A DNA stretch of 64,000 bases from assembly GCA_010094045.1 (NCBI GenBank), contig ML986674.1, forward strand, positions 66,369 to 130,368. The letters are read 5' to 3'. Made by a program: the position numbers and the translations under genes. The notes beneath the pieces were generated by a model. It was not told the origin of the DNA, ran no database searches, and saw nothing but the letters and a program-made list of their open reading frames with translations. This document shows positions 1 to 11,604 of this stretch, piece after piece. Origin of the DNA: Lojkania enalia (taxonomy: Eukaryota; Ascomycota; Dothideomycetes; Pleosporales). The first letter of the stretch is position 1. Every line of letters begins with the position of its first letter.

Positions 1-1539
1 GAATGTCATCAGGAAGAGGACACCAGGACAAGAGAGAGCGGACCGATGGTGGTGGTTCGGCGTTTTCTTAACGGCGAGTGGAGGCGTGCTGTACTTCTTC
101 TTCTAAGTCCTTCTCGCACGGAATTCCTGGATACGTGGCGTTATGTTATAGGTAGTAGACTTCGCTGGTGGACCAACTTATCGATATGGTGTTTTTCTGT
201 TGATAGAGGCGTCGGTTCATTCTAGCAAGCACGAGCAGGCGTTGGTGGTTATGCTGGATTTTCTATACCTATAATGTGTCTGGGAAGATGCGTTATGGAT
301 GATCGGATGGATATGATAGGTTAATACGGTAATATGTTAGCTTTTTGTAGATGCTTGAATGGTACGAATAGCCTCTACTGCTGATTCGGACTGTGTGGTA
401 ATTGGCTGGTGACGATACTTCTAAGTGTTTTGAGACTGGGCTGTCTGTTGAGTTGATTGGCTATTTGGATGGAGGATGTATAGAAGGAATGGCTAATTAG
501 AATGGGGAGAGTATGCTGGTAAATGTATTACTGGAGAGATGATTATAAGAGCTTGCAGAATGGGAAGCAGACTAGTCGCGATATGTATCTCGTAGCTAGA
601 ATTGTAGAAAACTTTCCCTTCTTACAACGTAGGCACAGTTCGGGAACCGGATTTGGTAAAATAATCGAAATTCATAGCGTTGAGCCTAACCACTTATTCG
701 ATACCGTGAATAAGTAGAGGGGAATGATAGCGGAGGAGATGTAAGAAAGATGGAGCAGATATCTCTTTCAGAGGTGTAGCAGCTTACTTCTCGTCTTAGG
801 GGCTGTGGTTATTGTTTTAGAGAAGTTTGTCTGTTGTAAGTAAAGTGTAATTCTCGACAACCGGTATTCAAATAATTCTAATTATACTACTAGTATGTAA
901 AACAAAAGCACGGATCTATTATTAACCCTTAATCTACAAGTCCTTTCAGTATTAAATCTTAGATGATATTATTTACAACTTTTAGCTCCTATGCTTAACT
1001 TTCTTTTCAGAAAGGCACGCCTCGAGGCCTCCTACTTGTAGATTATACGAGGTATAGAGAGGAGAAAGGGTATATTGGAAAAATATTTTTTTTTATATAA
1101 AAAAACCGGAATAAACCTTAGACTTCTAAAAATTAGAGATTTTACTCGTTGGAATTAGAATAAGAAGCTCTTTTACAAAGTGTTCGCCGATTTGTTAGAT
1201 AGTCTAATCTCGCCTAGATGATGTATATTAAACTCTGATTTAAGTGGGAATTAAAGAATTAATATAATTGTGAGGGTATATATACTATTCTACACCCAAT
1301 GATCGGCGATATTGATCATTCGTACCTTTTGGTTGCAGTAGCATAGTAGTGTAGAGCCGTGCTTCTGACTGTAAGATACTAGAGAGATAATTGCGAATTA
1401 TATTTATAATACAAAGGTTTTAATCTATTAAAAGCCTAAAAGTATCGAAATTTATAAATTTAGATTATATAGAATACAAAATAATAAGACCCGCCCTTAA
1501 TGTTTAGCATAGAATTAGAGTACTAAGATATTTATCACA
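1..1539. other. AT-rich gene-free stretch
   Basis: No open frame here looks like a protein; the longest is a 64-codon frame at 523-717 without recognisable features. From about 840 onward the DNA is very AT-rich, with many TpA steps and A or T runs. It holds small inverted repeats (692-699 with 708-715; 930-941 with 1034-1045). It may be an old, mutated repeat, but no transposon protein can be read from it. Confidence 0.5.
930..1045. repeat. 12-base inverted repeat in AT-rich DNA
   Basis: The 12 bases at 930-941 (taatctacaagt) are the exact reverse complement of 1034-1045, with about 92 bases between them. An arm this long is unlikely by chance so close by, although low-complexity DNA raises that chance. 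It may be what is left of a small inverted-repeat element. Confidence 0.4.
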
Positions 1540-3135
1540 TCAACTCCATTTCGTCAAGAATTGCCTGATACAAAGGATACTAAAAACAGCTATTAAAATA
1601 TAGCAGACATAATAGTTTTGAAGAACAAATAGAAATAATAAGCAGTAAAAGGGGTGCTTCATCAATGTTTCTATGACAGGCATTTCTTTGCTAGGTAGCG
1701 GTATAATCGACGGGTCGGATAGGGAGTCTTCGGAAGGGGTGTGCATAGCCGTAGTTGCATTGGCGGATGCATTTGGTTCGGTTGATATGAGCGGGTTGGC
1801 AGGTAATGAAATATTAGGGATTGACTCAGAACTTTGATTTGTTGAGGGGTTAGAAGTTGTTGGGGAATTAGTGCTTGGTGTAGCATCTACAAATGACCAA
1901 CGTTTCCAGCGCGAATCGTGATCTAAGGGATCTTCATTTATCGCTGCAGGCTCCATGTTATTCAAACGCTCCCTCCATTCTTTTTTCAAAAATCCAGAGT
2001 CCTCGTACGGCTCTTGGAGGATGAAATTTCTCCATCTCTCCACTGTCTTTATTGCGAGCCCTCGGTCTACCTCGAACCACTCTGCATGTACTGTAGGTTT
2101 TCCATTCGATTTCTTGCAATTTCCGCATTCGAAGGGTCGACAAAGATTGGCAAGCTCACATTTAACAAGAGTCTCTGCCCAGCGCGCATTTAACATCAGT
2201 CTAGTCCTATGAACAAGGCTCAATCCGTTGGTGCATTTTCGTAGCCGACGCTGGCGCGTAGTAGTTGGCCCAGATGTGTACCCGATCTTCAGCAAATTCA
2301 AGCCGTCTGAGCCATCTGAGCAATCTAAGCCATCTGGTGTTTTAAAGATATAAACGAGCCCTAGTTTTTGATCTCCATATTTGTCGGTAGAGCGGTCCAA
2401 AACTAGCCGCTCGTGAAGTTTACTTGCAATATTGTCGTCGATATTTACAGCGGTATATTTACACCTGGAGCTGGTATCTTGGCCGTTAGGCATCTGATTG
2501 AGTGGAGGAATACAAGCTAGCCGCGAAGGTGATGTCTCTGGTGAGGACAGTGACAGGTCATCCTCTCTAATGGCTCCTTGATCGCTCTGCAACTGATCTT
2601 CTGTTGCGGGTTTAGGCTGCCGCCTTCCTTGATTGCTCTGAGTTTCTCGTACCCTTGGACGCTCGTGAGCATTATCCTTAGCGAGAACAGGTAAGTCCAA
2701 TGTTGTTAGATCAACAACTTCGGGGGTGACTGGCAGATCTTTCGATGATCGTTTGCTTTTCCGCGTTGGCGTCGATATTGGTTGTCGCCTGGTTCTTGTC
2801 TCAGAATGTTTTGGTTCATCTGGACTCGCTCCAATTCGTGATGTGTCCTTTTTAGGAGAATCCTCGGTAAGATCAATTATTTCATTTTCGCCTCGGATAC
2901 CCAAGTCAGGCCTCAGCAATATTGTATCAGATTGTTGTGATATTGAGCATGGCAGATATTCTGGACCTAAAACGGTTCTCGATGCTGTAGTCTTGATTTT
3001 CTGAGAACCGGAGTCCATTTCTGGGGTTCTAGAGATTCTGCTGGTGTATGGGACATCCGGGGGTGTGTTTGGTAGGGATCTCCGGGGACTGGTTCTTTTC
3101 ATACCTGAAGTCGTGTGGAGACTTCGGGGGTCCAT
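1540..3135 (-). CDS. GIY-YIG-like (T5orf172/DUF1766) protein with two SUMO-interaction-like motifs and a hydrophobic tail
   Basis: A single-exon gene of 531 residues that starts at the first ATG. The N-terminal 230 residues are charged and serine/proline-rich, hence probably disordered. They hold two copies of the SUMO-interacting core [VI][VI]DLT: IIDLTED at about 86-92 and VVDLTTLDL at about 140-148. Residues about 258-372 match the T5orf172/DUF1766 domain of the GIY-YIG nuclease superfamily. Visible there are GLVYIFKT, LLKIGYTS, an Arg-rich RRLRK stretch, AETLVKCELA and the C-x2-C ... HAEWFEV end typical of the fungal family. The last 40 residues are strongly hydrophobic, so the protein is probably tail-anchored in a membrane. 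The domain call rests on motif recognition; nuclease activity and SUMO binding are inferences. No neighbour shares a promoter with it. Confidence 0.8.
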   Translation of the reverse strand: MDPRSLHTTSGMKRTSPRRSLPNTPPDVPYTSRISRTPEMDSGSQKIKTTASRTVLGPEYLPCSISQQSDTILLRPDLGIRGENEIIDLTEDSPKKDTSRIGASPDEPKHSETRTRRQPISTPTRKSKRSSKDLPVTPEVVDLTTLDLPVLAKDNAHERPRVRETQSNQGRRQPKPATEDQLQSDQGAIREDDLSLSSPETSPSRLACIPPLNQMPNGQDTSSRCKYTAVNIDDNIASKLHERLVLDRSTDKYGDQKLGLVYIFKTPDGLDCSDGSDGLNLLKIGYTSGPTTTRQRRLRKCTNGLSLVHRTRLMLNARWAETLVKCELANLCRPFECGNCKKSNGKPTVHAEWFEVDRGLAIKTVERWRNFILQEPYEDSGFLKKEWRERLNNMEPAAINEDPLDHDSRWKRWSFVDATPSTNSPTTSNPSTNQSSESIPNISLPANPLISTEPNASANATTAMHTPSEDSLSDPSIIPLPSKEMPVIETLMKHPFYCLLFLFVLQNYYVCYILIAVFSILCIRQFLTKWS

Positions 3136-4782
3136 GGTAGGTATGCAGAATGATTGAGCAGTGCGGAGCTAAGCGAGGGTATGTGAAAGGTAGTCTGAGA
3201 AACTGGGCTGTTTGTCTGACAGATACAAACCAGGCGCTCTTTCTTATAGTGTGACTACCTGAGAAGAGTCCATGCTGAGCAAGTCTTGTTAATGGCTGAA
3301 CGGCCATGTTGGGGCTGAGTCCCCCCAGATGGCTTCAAATAGACCTCCTAAGCAGTACCTGCACCAGCCACCGGCCTCTGTTACAGCCAAGCTCTCCTGA
3401 GCTTCCCGAGCGAGATCCTTCAAGTATGGTTCAGCGAAGTCAAATGCCTACAGCCCCCTTGAATAGGAACTCTTATCAATTGCGCACGGTTGCCAAATGG
3501 CAAGCTGCGAAAAGCCGACGAATAGGATGCTTCCCTGCATAGCCTCAATATTCTCCTCAACCCGAAATGGAACAAAGGAGGCGGCACAGCCGGCCACCAC
3601 AGAAAGAGGAAGGTGCTTTTCTCCTTGCGTCTAGTATCGGACAATGTCTCGTTCACCGACAGCAACGAGGACAGAACTTTTCACCAGAAAATTGGAGAAA
3701 ATCTGGAGGGACGCTAAATTTAGGATATTTTGCATTTTTAACCTTATGCTACGCTCGACTGCCACAAGGGTTCTTTTAATGCAATGTAAGATGCAAAAGC
3801 CTCTAAAGAGAACGTATTGACTCATGAGCGCTTAAGCACAACAACGTCAGAGTGTCTGTTTGAGTAGAAAATTACTCTGCACACTCCATAAACATATATA
3901 CAGCCACCATCTGGACTAATTTTCTTTTCTTTATTTTTTTTTTTTTTTTTTTTTGAAGGGGCATTGAGTTTTGAGGTCTTGCGCATTGCCTCTTTACAAA
4001 CTCGAGCAGATGTAATCCCTAAACACCTAGCTATTCGAAGATGTTAGAAATGCTAGTCGTGTTAGGTAGAGATCTAGGACTTGCGATCAAAATTCGTCTC
4101 CTGAGTGCCTTGCATCCTACTCATTTCTTAATGGACTGTGATTAGCGAGTGTAAAGCGCTAGGGACAACGGTTGGTCTTGAACTGTGAACAACTAGAATA
4201 TGTAAAGTATGAATAAGATTTACCGACATGATGTACGCTTAGCCAGGTGTACATATAATGGCAAGGCAAATAACGGGCTACGGGGTACATTGTTACTCAA
4301 AATCATTTCTATGGACCCCAGGATCTAGACTCTCCGGATCGCGTGGCTGCTGTGCGTTCACTTCCTGGTGCAGAGTGGTTGGGAACATCTCGGCATCTAC
4401 AACTTGTTGAGAAATTAATGAGCATTGAATTTTCGTGAGGCTCGCGACAGGCGCATAAAAATAAGTCCTTGCGACTCGTTACAGTACATGGTTCATTAAA
4501 AAATCGCTGAGGGGAAATGTTGGCATGTAACTAAGCAAGAAGGACGCTAATATCAAGACAGGCTTAGCGTGCCATTCCAGCGTCAACCTACCTAAGGTAA
4601 CGCTGACCAACTCTTGCAACTCACGTGTCCAAGGAAGAGTGCAGAAGCTGATGCCTAGCAATTTTGCATTGTATTGAGTATTCAATGAAATCCGCCTAGA
4701 TAGCAACCAAGCCGCTGGGACTCGGGTTGGAGGGAAGGGGTTCGCGATAATTTGATAGGACGCCACCGTTAAGCTATATGTT
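3136..4782. other. Intergenic, with a T21 tract
   Basis: This stretch separates the 5' ends of two divergent genes, the T5orf172 gene and the ABC transporter. It holds only short, unconvincing open frames. A run of 21 T at 3934-3954 lies in the middle. I see no RNA gene or mobile element. Confidence 0.5.
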
Positions 4783-7700
4783 ATGGCGTCGACTCAAAAT
4801 CCGATGTTCTCGAACCCGTGGGGCATATCTCAAGCCTCACCTCCACTATCAAGATGCCGTCCAATATGGGTAAAGGTTCCACATCTAGGGGGCTCTGGAC
4901 ATAATGCTAACATCTACAACAGGATACCAGGACTGCTCGCTTCACAACTTGCTTTCTACCAGTCATCTCAGCTTTTCCCGCTATTCTGGGAGCATTGATT
5001 CTCCTGACATATTCTCTCCGACTGTTCAACGCGTATCAACCAGCATGGACGAAACCCTTCGTCAAAGAGGCAAAAGAGAGCCCGGATGAGCTTGCTACAG
5101 ACGAACGGAGGCGACCATACTCTGCAACATACTGCCTCCTTGGGATATCGGTTGTAGGCCTTATTTCACAAATTGTCACTATCTTTGTCCCTCCTTGGCA
5201 TTTTGACGCTATCTATCCTTCCATTGCCTGGGTATGTTTTCTTGATTCTGTGCATATGCCAGAGACCACGAATGACAATTCAAACAGGGAATTGCTTTTG
5301 CCATTATTGTGGTCGAGCGCCCAAGGACCGCGCCAGTATCGCTACTGGCGTTGCTTATCGGGCTATTACTGGCGCAACTGGTGGTGCTGTCTCACACTCA
5401 GGGTTCCCTAGCAGCCAAGGATCTCCCAATATTACTGGCGCTGGTTACAGCGCTGGCCGGCATATTTGTAATCTTGAATATGCCTCTCCGCGATCCTTTC
5501 TTACCGAACGATGATATCAGCATCCCATTTACTACGCCAACAGTCAAACTCCGTACCCCAGAGGACAATTTAACGCCGTGGCAATATATGACAGTTTCGT
5601 GGATGGCCCCATTGATTCAAAAAGGAATTACAAGGGAAATGAGCGACGAAGATGTATGGGACCTAGGATACGAATTCAAGCATGGAAGGCTTCACAGCAC
5701 ATTCCGGACACTTCGTGGTTCTGTGACCAGTAGATTGCTCCAGGCTAATGGCATGGATTTGATACGTACAACGATCCTTGCACTCGTCCAATTAGCTGCG
5801 AGTAAGTCGTGGATGTGTTTGAAACAAATGCGAACATTACTAACCTATGAAGCTCTTCTTACTCCGGTGCTACTGCAGCGTCTGCTTGCTTCGATGAATG
5901 ATCCCAGTTCTCCGTCTAGCGCAAGCATTACATACGCGTTTCTTTCGCTTCTTCTTAGACTCGTGGCCACACAATGTGGCGTTTTTAGTCTCTGGTACCA
6001 AAGACGAGCTTACGAACGCTCAAGGGGCGAAATGATTACTATGCTTTACGAAAAGACGCTTAATAGAAAAATCATAGGCGCTCAACAGGAAGCTAAAGAC
6101 GGAGAGCAAGCCAACGGGCGAGCTAATGGAGAAACAAATACAACCATAGACGGCGATGCTAGTGATCACGCCAATGGTCTAGAGCACCCTGATAAAGATT
6201 CGCGAAATCTATCTCGGAAACTATTTAAGAGGCTATGGAGCACTATTGGCATTCTCTTTCTAAGAAGGAAGAAGAAAAATATAGAAGCGAAAGATGGAGC
6301 CTCTATGGGGAAGATCCTGAATTTGATGCGGTAGGCTTAGAATCAGGGGGCAAATAATTTATGCTAACATGTACTCAGGAACGATGTTTATGAGGTTGCC
6401 CAGAGGTTAGCGATACAATCATTTTCAACGAAAAATATAAATGCTAACATCAAGCAGGTTTTGGGACTTTCCGGATGTCGTCACGAAACCTGCTGGAGCT
6501 ATTTTTGCGACGCTCCTCATATGGAGGATGCTTGGATGGGCATGTTTGCTTGGTGTTCTCGCACTCCTAGCTACCCAATCAATTAATGTTCTCATAGCAC
6601 GCTTCCAGATATATTTCGAAAAGAAGCGGAGGACTGCAACGGATACCAAGCTCCAAAGAACATCCCAATTTATCGAATCAATTCGACACCTGCGCTGGTA
6701 TGGATGGCAAGAATCATGGCTGACGGGAATACTAGAAGCTCGACGGACGGAGCTCAATTACCGAATTATTCAGATCTTCCTGACGACGTCGCTAGCATTT
6801 ATTCTTCGGTTCGGGGCTGGTCTCTTTCCGGCGGTTGCATTTTACGCTTTTACCACTCTCGCTAGGAAACCACTACGGGTCGAGGTCATTTTTCCGGCTA
6901 TTGACCTGTTCACTTTGCTTGAATCATACCTTCGTGCGCTGCCTCAGCTCATTACCATGCTGTTAAATGCCTATGTGGCCATGGGTAGAATCGAGGGTTT
7001 CATGAATGAGCCTGACAAGGAGCAAGGCGATGTTGTTCCGGAAGGAACTGACCGCCTTAGACTTAAACATGCATCATTTGCCTGGCCAGGGATGGGAAAG
7101 AATGTCTTGGAAGATATTACATTGTCCTTCCCCACTGGACTGACCGTCATTTATGGAGAAGTAGCGGCGGGGAAGACTGCACTTTTGCAGGCCTTACTTG
7201 GTGAACTAGACAAGACAGCGGGAGAGTTCATTCGACCTGAGGAGGTCGTTGGCTATTGCGCGCAAACACCATGGTTGCAAAGCATGAGCATCCGCGATAA
7301 TATCCTGTTCTCATACGCTTATGAGGAAGCTCGTTACAAGCAAGTTTTAGATGCCTGTGCCCTTGTACCTGACATGGCAGAGTTCAAGCACGGTGACCTG
7401 TCAAACATTGGCGAGAATGGCATTGGTCTCTCAGGAGGACAGAAGGCACGAGTGGCTTTGGCAAGAGCTGTTTACAGTAATGCTAAAGTGATCTTCCTCG
7501 ATGATCCGTTATCTGCCCTGGATCACCAAACCGCTGAATTCATCGTCCATAAATTACTGGCTAGCCCGTTACTAGAAGGAAGGACTACAGTTCTTGTAAC
7601 TCACCGTACGGAGCTCTGTCATGGCCTTGCCAGACAATGGGTAGAACTAGATAAAGGAAGAGCCACTATCCACGAACCCGTCGAAGACCCCGACGACGCT

Positions 7701-9593
7701 CTTAAACGCATGCAGACTAACGAATCTCTTGATGATGAGGAGGAGGCTAAGAAACGGGAGCAAGAACAAGCAGCTGCGATTCCAGACAAGTTTATCGAAG
7801 ATGAACACCGTGCCAAAGGAGGTGTTAGACTCCGAGTCTACTGGCGGTATATTGAAGCCGGGACAATACGCTGGTGGCTGATTTCCATCTTCGTAATGGC
7901 GGGTTACCGCGTAATAGACATTGGACAGACATGGTTCATCAAAGCTTGGGGCGAGAGCTACGACCACGGGGAACCCAAGGGAATCTTCGGTTTTCTCCCT
8001 CCAGCGGCGGACAATGTTGTTCCTTGGCTTAGTGCTTTCTTCGTGTTCGTTACTGCTACAGCCCTTCTATATTGGTGGACCTGCTTAATTATGTATGGGG
8101 TTGGGTATCATGCGGCGAAGACCATTTTCAAAGAGGCCGTCCACCGGGTCGCGCATGCAACTTTTAGGTTCTATGATGTGACACCTGTTGGACGGTTGAT
8201 GAATCGGTTAACAAGCGATATGAACACTATCGATGGAGATCTGAGCAACATGTTTACCATTTTCGCCTGGCTAATCATTGGATGGATCTCCTGTATCGTA
8301 GTCATTCTGTCCTCGACGCCGGCATTCCTGGCCTTTGGGGCGCTACTGTGCGCTGGATTTGTGTACTACTTCTTCCGCTTTCTACCGACCTCACAAACTC
8401 TCAGACGCCTTGAGGTAAGCTCACACTCTTTTTCAGATGCCTCGCCATTGAAGCTGATATTTCTTTAATAGATGGTATCGCTATCTCCTCTAATGTCTAA
8501 TTTCGGCGCCCTGGTCGAGGGGCTAACAACCGTCCGCGCTTTCCTTGCCCAGTCTCGCTTCCAGGAAAAAGTTATATCCGTAGTGGACAACTTCCAAAAG
8601 AACGATCATTTCTACTGGTCTCTTCAAGCATGGCTAGCGTTTCGGTTCGGTACGATGAGCGCTTCATCTACGCTCGTTATGACCCTCATCGCTGTGTACA
8701 TGCACATATCGCCCGGTCTTACAGCGTTCGTGTTAATTACCGCAAGTAGGTTCGTCATATATACCGATAGTATGTGTCGCATCTATGGCCAGTTGGAAAT
8801 GGACTTCACGTCAGTGGAGCGAGTGGTCGAGCTTCTAGATTTGGAGGAGGAGGAGCCCGGAAGCATCGACCCACCAGCGTGGTGGCCGTCATTTACTGGG
8901 GACATTGTATTTGATAATGTGACAATCCGGTATGCGGAAAATCTGGAGCCGGCATTATCAAACATATCTCTTCGCATTCCAGCCGGGAGCAATACGGCCG
9001 TGATCGGCCGCACTGGGAGCGGAAAGAGCACCCTTGCCCTGTCATTACTTGCTACCATCGTCCCACAAAACGGGACTTTGACAGTTGACGGCATTGACAT
9101 CGCCAAGGTGAATAGGCAGACCCTCCGAAGCCGTGTGACATTTCTGGCGCAGGAGCCAGTTCTCTTCCCAGGCACTATGCGCAAGAATCTCGACCCGCTC
9201 GACGAATTCAGCGACGCAGCCTGCGAGTCGGTGCTTGCTAAGATTGCTGGGAACCACAACTGGACTCTGTCAACAAATATTGAAGGCGGTGGTAAAGGAC
9301 TATCTCAGGGCCAACGCCAACTCGTGGGTCTTGCCCGCGCCATGCTTCGACGCAGTCCTATCTTGATCATGGATGAAGCCACTGCTAGCATTGACTTCGA
9401 GACCGCCCAGCGCATTCAGTCTGTGTTGAGGGATGAGATGAGAGAGAGCACAGTGGTCACGATTGCGCATCGGCTGGAGGCCGTCAAGAACGCAGATTAC
9501 TGTATCGTACTGGGCAAAGGAAAGCTCGTCAGAGCGGGGCCGGCGGAGGATATGCTCAATGAGGGCGGCGAGTTCACTGGAATGCTGGCATAG
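4783..9593 (+). CDS. ABCC-type (MRP/YOR1-like) full ABC transporter
   Basis: Seven exons: 4783-4869, 4923-5231, 5288-5801, 5853-6330, 6379-6405, 6458-8414 and 8472-9593, giving 1497 residues, a normal ABCC length. The order is an N-terminal membrane region, membrane domain 1, nucleotide-binding domain 1, membrane domain 2, nucleotide-binding domain 2. NBD1 has Walker A GEVAAGKT (about residue 705), signature LSGGQ and Walker B IFLDDP, with Asp where the catalytic Glu would be. NBD2 is canonical: GRTGSGKST (about 1303), LSQGQ, IMDEATASID and H-loop IAHRL. In the ABCC family such asymmetry is usual, and NBD2 carries out most hydrolysis. It probably exports organic anions, conjugates or drugs across the plasma or vacuolar membrane; the substrate cannot be read. 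One intron (5802-5852) is 51 bases long and stop-free. The fifth exon is only 27 bases. Confidence 0.92.
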
Positions 9594-11604
9594 GCTGGGG
9601 CACTGAACTGGTCAATCGAAAATGGTGTGGGCTTAAGTGGGGAGCGATGAGTCTGACAGCTTTTAGAATGAGTACGTGGTGTTGGAATGAAACGCAACTC
9701 TATCGTGGGTATTCGTGAGGATAGGTAGAGTAGAGGATCTCAACTTGCCCATGCTGAGTTAGAAAATACAAGATCTACTGCGTGCTGAAAAGAAAACGGG
9801 GAGAATTGGGGCATTGTTGCTTTGCGATTTCCAGAAACAAGCTGTTTCAATCAATAGCAGAAAGAAATTTTGCGAGAGAAGCTATTGAGAAGTTGCTGTG
9901 CATGTAAGCAACCATCCTCTACCATGCAATGGCTTCCGTGGCAACGGTGCCGCAATTTGCAATAGACTCCTTGGGGCGAGACTGGCATCAGGGGAACATT
10001 GACGGTCTTGCTGCACCGACCCCTTAGCCCCCAAGTTAATCGGCCCGCGGAGCAAAGGATCTCTTCGGAATATTTTCAATCCTTGATGCCTTTGAGCACC
10101 ATTTACACAGCGACGGGCGAACAGGTCTAAGCCAAATGCGGAACTTCATGTGTGCTGCAGTTGCTGCGTCCACAACACTGTGATCTGCGCCCCAATTCAT
10201 TTGCAAACAGAAACATGCGGAACCTAGCTCTTCCGGATTCTCAGTTCTGTGTTATTTCCTCTTCTCAGCACAAAACAAAGTGGCTGGTGCTCAAAGCCTC
10301 GCGTCTCACTGTGCTGGTCGTACAAGGACTAGCGCTGCGGCGTCTCTCTTCCGACAGCCGTCGGATGAGCGCAAGTCTCGACTCATGCATCCCTCACCAC
10401 CGCCCTCACACCACCGACGCCAGCAATTACCTTTGGCCCGGATACGTCGAACTGGTCTTCCTTGCCGTGCTGCAACGGCGGTTTGCGACCTGCAGAGCCG
10501 CTTCGACTCGACATCTAAGCTTCCGTATTGACATGACAAGCAAACGCCAGAAATCCAACCTCCGACCGAGCGCTGCAATCACATCGGCGCTCGGGAATGC
10601 GGGATAAGATGCTAAGCCGCCCAAAGATCTGAGGAGACAGCCCCCATCTCCTCGAATCGATTGTGGCATGGCGTCTGGGAATAGCGAGCATGGCGGAGTT
10701 AACAGCCATACACGCCCTGGGACTTCCCCGCAAACATCCCCGCGCTGGGAAGGCGACGATCTACACCCAGCCAACACGCCATGCGGCGTCTACAGTCTGG
10801 CCTCGCTCTCCGCATGCTTCCTCGTCTCCTCTTCGCCCCGCGTCTCCTTCATCCCCCCCCCCGTCTCCACACATATCCGCAAGGCCGGCTCTAGTTCTTC
10901 AGCGCCCAATTGCCCTTCAGAGCAAAGTCATGAATAGTGAATTGCCTGCACTAAAGTTGGATCCATCTCTCCCGGCGTTCGGTGGAGTTTACAGCTAAGT
11001 CTTCAGGCAGTCATGCGCGTTGCTCCAATTAGCGAATAAGACCGCAGCAAATGCACCCATGAGAGCCTGTTTCTAGCTCCGTTTGGAAATAACGAGCATA
11101 CGGCCCACAACAATGGCCGTAACATAGTTTCATCCGAGTTCAGGGCCTGGGGAACGAAGAGAACTAGCGCTGTAGTTGGCATGGACCGCTTTCACCCGAG
11201 CCCCTAGCACCGCACGAAGAGACGCCTTCCGTGCTTATACTAGGGACCAACTCGACTCCTCAATAGATTGAACCCGTACAAGCTCGGACGACACGCAGCC
11301 TAGGCTGATCCGCCCAGAAGACGAGGTAAGCATGCCATGCTCAGCTAGCCCCGGACGCCCACAAAAGGCCCCGTGCGGAGCCGCTGAGCGATTCACCCTC
11401 GTTATTCAAAGGGCTGCGGCTTCCCCAGTCTTTACGAGATTGACTTGACCCCGACTTTCTGCCCCTGGCATTTGAATTGAACTCATCGTTTGGACTCGGA
11501 GAGGGCTGCCTGGCACTTGGTATCAATCGGGCCTTCAATATCATCATCCTTTGGATCATTTCCCCTTTGTGTCTCTTTTGGTCAATTGTTTGTTTACTCC
11601 AGCA
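9594..11604. other. Intergenic, long upstream region of the acetate transporter gene
   Basis: Two kilobases without a convincing coding exon. Several overlapping open frames around 10150-11000 have low-complexity, arginine-rich translations on both strands, as expected from GC-rich non-coding DNA. Pyrimidine-rich stretches near 10380-10430 and 10840-10870 fit a fungal promoter or 5' leader for the gene at 11605. Confidence 0.45.

Noticed and set aside
10152..10937. Overlapping frames upstream of the acetate transporter
   Set aside because: Six or more overlapping frames with Arg/Ser-rich translations indicate GC-rich non-coding DNA, not a gene.
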